Shown piece after piece: positions 58,294-64,000 of a stretch of DNA of 64,000 nt (positions are counted from its first letter, which is position 1; every line of letters starts with the position of its first letter). This DNA is from Janthinobacterium sp. 67 (GTDB lineage Bacteria > Pseudomonadota > Gammaproteobacteria > Burkholderiales > Burkholderiaceae_D), in the NCBI RefSeq assembly GCF_002797895.1, contig NZ_PGES01000001.1:5766001-5830000 (forward strand). Direction: 5' to 3'. The notes beneath the pieces are model-generated. The model was given only the letters and a program-made list of their open reading frames with translations, made no database searches and was not told where the DNA came from. The translations under genes and the position numbers were made by a program.

Positions 58294-59529
58294 TTACTTC
58301 TGGCCGCGCTTTTCGCGGGCGATGGCGGCGATGCGCATGCGCAAGGCGTTCAGCTTGATGAAGCCGCCGGCGTCGGCCTGGTTGTAGGCGCCGCCGTCTT
58401 CGTCGAAGGTGGCGATGTTCATGTCGAACAGCGAATCGGTCTTCGAATCGCGCGACACGACGATCACATTGCCCTTGTACAGCTTGATGCGTACCCAGCC
58501 GTTCACGGTTTGCTGCGTGTGGTCGATCAGGGTTTGCAGGGCAACGCGCTCGGGCGCCCACCAGTAGCCGTTGTAGATCATCGACGCGTAGCGCGGCATC
58601 AGATCATCTTTCAGGTGGGCCACTTCGCGGTCCAGGGTGATCGATTCGATGGCGCGGTGGGCTTTCAGCATGATGGTGCCGCCCGGGGTTTCATAGCAGC
58701 CGCGCGATTTCATGCCCACGTAGCGGTTTTCCACCAGGTCCAGGCGTCCCACGCCATGCTTGCCGCCAACCTTGTTCAGTTCGGCCAGCACGGTGGCAGG
58801 CGACATGCGCACGCCGTTGATGGCGACGATATCGCCTTTTTCGTATTCGATGTCCAGGTATTCCGCTTCGTCCGGCGCCTTTTCAGGGCTGACGGTCCAG
58901 CGCCACATGGTTTCTTCCGCTTCGGCGCTCGGGTTTTCCAGGTGGCGGCCTTCAAAGCTGATGTGCAGCAAGTTGGCATCCATCGAGTACGGCGCGCCGC
59001 CGTTCTTGTGCTTCATGTCGATTTCGATGCCGGCGTCTTCCGCGTACTTCAGCAGTTTTTCGCGCGACAGCAGGTCCCACTCGCGCCATGGGGCGATGAT
59101 CTTCACGCCAGGTTTGAGCGCGTAGGCGCCCAGTTCGAAACGCACCTGGTCGTTGCCCTTGCCGGTCGCGCCGTGCGAGATGGCATCGGCGCCCGTGGCG
59201 TTGGCGATTTCGATCAGGCGCTTGGCGATCAAAGGACGGGCGATCGAGGTGCCCAGCAGGTATTCGCCTTCATACACGGTATTGGCGCGGAACATCGGGA
59301 AGACGAAATCGCGCACGAATTCTTCGCGCACGTCTTCGATGTGGATGTTTTCCGGCTTGATGCCGAATTTGATGGCCTTGGCGCGCGCCGGTTCCAGTTC
59401 TTCGCCCTGGCCCAGGTCGGCCGTGAAGGTGACGATTTCGCACTGGTAGTTATCTTGCAGCCATTTCAGGATGACGGAGGTGTCGAGTCCGCCGGAATAG
59501 GCCAGGACTACTTTTTTAATGTCGCTCAT
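58294..59529 (-). CDS. argG: argininosuccinate synthase
   Basis: Enzyme of 411 residues joining citrulline and aspartate with ATP in arginine synthesis. It has the P-loop-like [17 protein letters not shown] at the N-terminus, [14 protein letters not shown] and the conserved [13 protein letters not shown]. It belongs to the short bacterial type (about 400 residues). It lies 70 bases after argF and is followed by a terminator. Confidence 0.98.
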   Translation of the reverse strand: MSDIKKVVLAYSGGLDTSVILKWLQDNYQCEIVTFTADLGQGEELEPARAKAIKFGIKPENIHIEDVREEFVRDFVFPMFRANTVYEGEYLLGTSIARPLIAKRLIEIANATGADAISHGATGKGNDQVRFELGAYALKPGVKIIAPWREWDLLSREKLLKYAEDAGIEIDMKHKNGGAPYSMDANLLHISFEGRHLENPSAEAEETMWRWTVSPEKAPDEAEYLDIEYEKGDIVAINGVRMSPATVLAELNKVGGKHGVGRLDLVENRYVGMKSRGCYETPGGTIMLKAHRAIESITLDREVAHLKDDLMPRYASMIYNGYWWAPERVALQTLIDHTQQTVNGWVRIKLYKGNVIVVSRDSKTDSLFDMNIATFDEDGGAYNQADAGGFIKLNALRMRIAAIAREKRGQK

Positions 59530-59599
59530 ATTGCTTCCAGTTGTCGTTGTCGATGTATGTGTTGCGATGCTGCCAGGTTTTTGTGCAGTGCCGGGCGAA

Positions 59600-60520
59600 T
59601 TATTGGATTTTACCGAGTAACAGGTATTCGATCAGCGCTTTTTGCACGTGCAAGCGGTTTTCCGCCTCGTCCCACACCACCGATTGCGGGCCGTCGATCA
59701 CTTCGGCGGCCACTTCCTCGCCGCGGTGGGCGGGCAGGCAGTGCATGAACAGGGCGTCGGGCGCGGCGCGGGACATCTTTGCGCCATCGACGATCCAGCC
59801 GTCGAAGGCGGCGATACGGGCCGCGTTTTCCGCTTCGTAGCCCATGCTGGTCCACACGTCCGTGTTGACCAGGTGCGCGCCCTCGCAGGCGTCGGACGGG
59901 TTGGCGAAGAAGGTATAGCGCTGCGTCTTGACTTGCGACAGGTCGATGTCGTAACCCTTCGGCGTCGACACGTTGACGTGGAAGCCGAACACTTCGGCCG
60001 CCTGCAGCCACGAGTACAGCATGTTGTTGGCGTCGCCGATCCAGGCAACGACCTTGCCGGCGATCGAGCCGCGGTGTTCGATGTAGGTGAAGATGTCGGC
60101 AAAGACCTGGCACGGGTGGTGTTCATTGGTCAGGCCATTGATCACCGGCACGCGCGAATTGGCGGCGAAACGCTCGATGATGTCCTGGCCGAAGGTACGC
60201 ACCATGATGATGTCGCACATGCGCGACATGACCTGGCCCGCGTCTTCCACCGGCTCGCCGCGGCCCAGCTGGGAATCGCGCGTGTTCAGGTAGATGGCGG
60301 CGCCGCCCAGCTGGTGCATGCCGGCTTCGAACGACAAGCGCGTGCGGGTGGAGTTCTTTTCAAAGACCATCACCAGGGTGCGGTCGATCAGTGGATGGTA
60401 GATTTCGTAGTTCTTGAACTTGCGCTTGATCAGATGGGCGCGTTCGATCACATATTCGTACTCTTCCAACGTGAAATCGGAGAACTGGAGGTAGTGCTTG
60501 ATCGGTTTTTTTGTCGACAT
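59600..60520 (-). CDS. argF: ornithine carbamoyltransferase
   Basis: Enzyme of 306 residues making citrulline from ornithine and carbamoyl phosphate. Active-site motifs are present: [10 protein letters not shown], the HHPCQ segment, and C-terminal [11 protein letters not shown]. The ATG at 60520 starts [11 protein letters not shown]; three extra codons in the longer frame are not needed. With argG it forms a two-gene arginine operon. Confidence 0.97.
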   Translation of the reverse strand: MSTKKPIKHYLQFSDFTLEEYEYVIERAHLIKRKFKNYEIYHPLIDRTLVMVFEKNSTRTRLSFEAGMHQLGGAAIYLNTRDSQLGRGEPVEDAGQVMSRMCDIIMVRTFGQDIIERFAANSRVPVINGLTNEHHPCQVFADIFTYIEHRGSIAGKVVAWIGDANNMLYSWLQAAEVFGFHVNVSTPKGYDIDLSQVKTQRYTFFANPSDACEGAHLVNTDVWTSMGYEAENAARIAAFDGWIVDGAKMSRAAPDALFMHCLPAHRGEEVAAEVIDGPQSVVWDEAENRLHVQKALIEYLLLGKIQ

Positions 60521-60716
60521 AATGACCACTTGAAGATGCGCAGGCCGCCGGCGGCGTGCCTTTCCCGCCGGGTTGCATCAGCGTACAACATCTCGTCTGA
60601 TGACTGCCTCGCCCGGCGCGCTGCTGTGTTGATCGGTGCTCGCGCCTGTTTGTCGCGCGGGCCGATGCGGTTTGCCATGTTGAAAATAATGCAATGACAA
60701 GTACTTCAGCCGTTCA

Positions 60717-60722
60717 ATTATA
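60717..60722 (-). promoter_or_regulatory. possible -10 box for argF
   Basis: TATAAT on the minus strand lies about 195 bases upstream of the argF start. The matching -35 region is poor. A TGCATTATTTTCA stretch between it and the gene resembles half of an ArgR box. Nothing else was recognised in the 60521-60796 gap. Confidence 0.25.
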
Positions 60723-60796
60723 AGGGTTTTGCTTTTAGATTGGAAAGACCGTCCGGACGCGTACTTGTATAGGCAAGCCTGCGCCCGGGAAACGGG

Positions 60797-63652
60797 TCAA
60801 TAGATGCTGGCGGACGCGGCTCCATCGAGCTGGGGCGCCACCAGCGGCAGGTCGAGGGTGAAACGCGTGCCGGCGGGGCTGCTGGCCACCTGGATGGTGC
60901 CGCCCAGCAGGGCCGTGACGATGTTGTAGCTGATCGACAAACCGAGGCCGCTGCCGCCCTGGCCCAGCTTGGTGGTAAAGAAGGGGTCGAAGATGCGCGA
61001 CAAATGCTGTTCGGCGATGCCGCCGCCATTGTCGGCGAAGACGACCTGCACGCGCGCGCCGTCTGGCGTGGCGGACAGGCGCATGCAGCCCGTGCCGGCG
61101 GCGCCATTGTTGGGCGCGGGAGCGAAGGCGTGCAGCAGGGCGTTGTTGATCAGATTGGTGATCACCTGGCCGAACGGGCCCGGATAGCTGTCCAGTACGA
61201 TGCCGAACGCGATGTCCGTCTCGATGCGGTGGCCCGAACTGCGGATGCGGTTCATGACGGTGGCGATGATTTCATTGCTCACCTGCTGCAGGTCGAACTG
61301 GCGCCGCTGTTCGGTGGTGCGGTCGACGGCCACCTGCTTGAAGCTGTTGACGAGGTCGGCTGCGCTGTGCAGGCCGCGCATCACCAGGGCCGATGCCTTG
61401 CTCGCATCGTCGATGTAGGCGGCCAGGTCCGAGCGGCGCAAGCCGGGGCCGTTCATCAGGCGTTCCACGTCTTCCGTCTTTTGCTGCATGGTGCTGGCGA
61501 TTAATAAACTGTTGCCGATCGGGGTATTCAGTTCATGCGCCACGCCGGCCATCAGCGAGCCGAGGGCGGCCAGCTTTTCCTGCGACGCCAGTTGCGCCTG
61601 GGCGTCCTGCAGTTGCCGGTAGGCGCTGGCATTGTCGAGCGCGATGGCGCCGTACGCGCACAGGGTGCGGAAGATCAGGCGTTCGCGTTCGCCGTAGGCA
61701 TGGGCATGGCAAGCCTGCACCGTCATCACGCCCAGCACGCGCTCGCCCACCGTCAAGGGCACGTACAGCACGCTCTGGTTATGCAGGGTGCCGGGCACGG
61801 TGTAGGCGTGGCGCTTCGGTGGTACCTGGTCGATATACACTTCGCACCGGCCCAGCAGGCAGCGCACGGAGTAGGCGCGCGGGTTGCTCAGCGGAATGGC
61901 ATTGTCCGACAGGGGCCGGCCCGCTTCCATGCCGTGCGCGCGGCGCAGCGCCGTGCCCGCCGCATCAAGCATGTAGACGGCGAAGGTATTGACTGGCAGC
62001 AAGGCGTGCACGTGGCGGTCGAGCACTTGGAACACGGCGCTGGCGTCGAGGTGGGTGGTGATTTCCTGGCCGATGGCCGACAGCCGCTCCAGGGTGTCGC
62101 TCGTTTGCTGCAGCACTTCGGCGCGTCGCGCTTCGGAGGCGGCCAGTTCGCGGTGGTGATAGCCTTCCGAGCGCGCATGTTCCGTCTGGTGGTAGACCTG
62201 CATGGCGGTGGCGCGGTTGCTCGCCTGCTGGGTGTGGCTTTTTTCGCGCGCCACGCCCGCCGCGAGGGCGATATCGTAGGCGCGCGCATAGTCGCCCGCA
62301 TGCGCGTATTCGCGCGCCAGCGCATCGAGCAGTTCGCCGGGCGGCACATAGCCGTCGATGGAGTCGGCCACCTGCAGCGCCTGGTGCAGGAAATGCAGGG
62401 CGGGATTGCGTTCCTGCATGCCTGCGGGCGGCGGCAAGTCGTTGCGTGCGTGCAGCATGGACAGCACGCGCAGCGCCGCCACCTGGTGCATGGCGTCGCC
62501 CTGCGCGGTGGCCAGCTGGCAAGCCCGTTCGGCCGCCTGCAGCGCTTCGTCCGGACGGTCCAGATAGGACAGCGCGTGGGCGCTGCCGCGCTGCGCCATG
62601 CTGCGGAAATCGGCCTGGCCCAGCGCTTCGGCCCGCTGCGCCAGGCGGCTGAAGGCGTCGAGCGCCGTGTCGTAATCGCCCTTGTCCAGGCTCAGTTCAC
62701 CGAGGTGGAACAGGGCGTTGGCATAGGTGCGCGCGCCCGCCACGGGGGCCAGGATGTGCAGCGCTTCGCGCAGCAAGTCTTCCGCCGTGCCCAGGCGCCC
62801 CAGCTTGCGCATGGTCTCGGCCGTATGCGTCTGGCAGGCGCCGATGCTGCGCGGCCAGCCGGTGGGGCGCGCCAGGTCCAGCGCGCACTGCATCCATTCG
62901 AGGGCCGATTCGTTGTCGTTGAGGCTGGAGAAGCAGTCGCCGATATTGATGGCGGCCGTGATCGCGCCGCGCAACTGGCCGCTTTCCAGCGCCGCCTCGT
63001 AGCTTTGCATGTAGTGGCCGGCGGCCGTGCCCAGGTCGCGCGACGTATGCGCCAGCAAGCCGCGGAAGTCGTGCACCCAGGCGGCCAGCGGCGCGGGCAG
63101 CTTGCCGCCGGCGCCGTCGATCTGAAAGTGGCCGCCCCAGCGGGCCTGGGCGGCCGGCGCATCGCGCAGGACGGCCCAGCGCGCCGTGGCCGCGTCGGCC
63201 AGGCTGGCGCGCATCGCATCGCCGGCGCCGCGCGCTTGCTGCGCCGCGGCCAGCAGTTCGGCATCGCAGCGGGCATGGTCGCCGCGGTCGACGGCGATCG
63301 AGGACAGCAGCCAGTGGGCATCGGCGCAGCCGGCGCCGTCGCCGTGCGCGTCGCAGGTGGCGCGCGCCGCCGTGGCCAGGCTTTCCGCGGAGTCGAGCGC
63401 GCCTTGCAGCCAGGCCACTTCCGCCTGCACCAGTTGCAGGCGCGCGCGCGCCCGTTCCTGCGCGCCCGCTTCCAGGCCGGCCAGCGGCAGCAGCAGCTGC
63501 GCTTCTTCGCTCAGTTGAATTGCTCTGGCGCAATCGCGCTGGCGCAAATGCCAGGACAGCAACAACAGCAGCGGTACGCGCCCGGCGCCGCGCAACGGCA
63601 GCAATGCGCTTTCCCACTGCGCTACGTCATGTTCGAGCGCGAACATTTCCAT
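60797..63652 (-). CDS. TPR/GAF sensor histidine kinase
   Basis: Soluble kinase of 951 residues with no clear membrane segment. The first 500 residues form TPR-like helical repeats (for example LGELSLDKGDYDTALDAFSRL). A coiled coil and a GAF domain (about 535-670, with VLYVPLTVGERVLGVMTVQ) follow. A HisKA domain has His706 in GVAHELNTPIG, and the ATPase region has DNGGGI and GSGLGLSISYNIV. Partner and signal are unknown; no response regulator is adjacent. GGGGAGA precedes the ATG. Confidence 0.9.
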   Translation of the reverse strand: MEMFALEHDVAQWESALLPLRGAGRVPLLLLLSWHLRQRDCARAIQLSEEAQLLLPLAGLEAGAQERARARLQLVQAEVAWLQGALDSAESLATAARATCDAHGDGAGCADAHWLLSSIAVDRGDHARCDAELLAAAQQARGAGDAMRASLADAATARWAVLRDAPAAQARWGGHFQIDGAGGKLPAPLAAWVHDFRGLLAHTSRDLGTAAGHYMQSYEAALESGQLRGAITAAINIGDCFSSLNDNESALEWMQCALDLARPTGWPRSIGACQTHTAETMRKLGRLGTAEDLLREALHILAPVAGARTYANALFHLGELSLDKGDYDTALDAFSRLAQRAEALGQADFRSMAQRGSAHALSYLDRPDEALQAAERACQLATAQGDAMHQVAALRVLSMLHARNDLPPPAGMQERNPALHFLHQALQVADSIDGYVPPGELLDALAREYAHAGDYARAYDIALAAGVAREKSHTQQASNRATAMQVYHQTEHARSEGYHHRELAASEARRAEVLQQTSDTLERLSAIGQEITTHLDASAVFQVLDRHVHALLPVNTFAVYMLDAAGTALRRAHGMEAGRPLSDNAIPLSNPRAYSVRCLLGRCEVYIDQVPPKRHAYTVPGTLHNQSVLYVPLTVGERVLGVMTVQACHAHAYGERERLIFRTLCAYGAIALDNASAYRQLQDAQAQLASQEKLAALGSLMAGVAHELNTPIGNSLLIASTMQQKTEDVERLMNGPGLRRSDLAAYIDDASKASALVMRGLHSAADLVNSFKQVAVDRTTEQRRQFDLQQVSNEIIATVMNRIRSSGHRIETDIAFGIVLDSYPGPFGQVITNLINNALLHAFAPAPNNGAAGTGCMRLSATPDGARVQVVFADNGGGIAEQHLSRIFDPFFTTKLGQGGSGLGLSISYNIVTALLGGTIQVASSPAGTRFTLDLPLVAPQLDGAASASIY

Positions 63653-63826
63653 TCAAGCATTCTCCCCGCAAACAGTGGCGCCAGCCTGCGACCGCACAGG
63701 CCATGTGTCATCGCATTGTAAGCTGCATTCAGGGGAATTGTTCAGTGCGCCAGTCAGAATTCTGCGTCCGGCATGGCGCCACAGGCGAGGGCGGTTGGCC
63801 CCGTCGTTCGATGGCGGACCAGGCGC

Positions 63827-64000
63827 CTAGCGCGACACGAGGCGGATGCTGGTGCCGCCATTCGCGGTGCTGGCGCTGCGCGTGTCGGCAGGCACGTGCA
63901 AGCCGGGCAGGAACTGGGCGTCGTCGATCACCACGTGCGTGCCTTCGTTGCTGAAGACGAAGTTGGCGCCCTTTTTGCTGACGAACTGGCCGGGGCCGGT
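63827..64000 (-). CDS. unidentified protein, C-terminal end only
   Basis: The last 57 codons of a minus-strand gene cut by the right edge of the window. The readable part contains SKKGANFVFSNEGTHVV, then DAQFLPGLHVPADTRS and ends ISRLVSR-like (SIRLVSR). It looks beta-rich and low in Cys, but I do not recognise the family. The stop is TAG at 63827-63829. The 63653-63826 gap between it and the kinase gene shows no gene. Confidence 0.55.
   Translation of the reverse strand, partial: TGPGQFVSKKGANFVFSNEGTHVVIDDAQFLPGLHVPADTRSASTANGGTSIRLVSR

Noticed and set aside
60521..60720. ArgR box upstream of argF
   Set aside because: Only a half-like match (TGCATTATTTTCA) was seen; no clear pair of 18-bp boxes.

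Overview
The window looks like a chromosome segment of a betaproteobacterium of the family Oxalobacteraceae, most likely Janthinobacterium. The basis is the complete 16S rRNA gene (39259-40790), whose variable regions read like Janthinobacterium from memory; no database search was run. GC-rich coding DNA, an Ile/Ala tRNA pair in the rRNA spacer, a Neisseria-type porin and a betaproteobacterial cys cluster agree with this. I see no prophage, plasmid, insertion sequence or CRISPR array. Most of the window is core chromosome mixed with signalling genes.

Layout, left to right. (1) 1-3318: the tail of icd, a cold-shock gene, then clpS-clpA (protein quality control). (2) 3430-12106: a secreted tricorn-like protease, a hydrolase-LytS-LytTR operon, and a PrpR-type sigma54 regulator followed by a PhyH-family dioxygenase. 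(3) 12252-18925: a 1241-residue protein with six PAS domains plus GGDEF and EAL, exonuclease III, and a run of four small genes (phage-like hypothetical, DUF1653, CreA, lipoprotein). (4) 19020-24923: pepA, divergent from an overlapping lptF-lptG-cbiX-Stealth gene set. (5) 25171-33868: assimilatory sulfate reduction (cobA, cysN, cysD, cysH, DUF934, cysI, TauE/SafE), divergent from cysB, with a methyltransferase behind it. (6) 33887-38652: a REP-like element, a porin, an orphan kinase and a LytTR two-component pair. (7) 38845-44480: a complete rRNA operon (16S, tRNA-Ile, tRNA-Ala, 23S, 5S) with two promoters, two boxA sites, both RNase III stems and a terminator. (8) 44545-49475: an LRR protein kinase, a nitronate monooxygenase-like enzyme, yajQ, murB, a mobile-looking palindromic repeat, and ppnP. 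(9) 49501-58108: a complete seven-gene Wsp chemosensory cluster (wspA-F, wspR). (10) 58235-64000: argF-argG, a 951-residue TPR/GAF histidine kinase, and the tail of an unidentified gene.

Together: the sulfur block codes a route from sulfate through APS to sulfite and sulfide. CysND activates sulfate, CysH looks like an Fe-S APS reductase, CysI reduces sulfite, CobA starts siroheme synthesis, and a short CbiX chelatase 2 kb away could finish it. Cyclic-di-GMP signalling is heavily represented (PAS-GGDEF-EAL protein, WspR, YajQ). Four histidine kinases lie outside Wsp, two of them paired with LytTR regulators. No single locus is clearly a new system. The parts most worth testing are the PrpR-PhyH pair with phased GCAAC boxes, the coupling of LPS export to a Stealth transferase, CysI with DUF934 but no CysJ, and the LRR kinase directly behind the rRNA operon.
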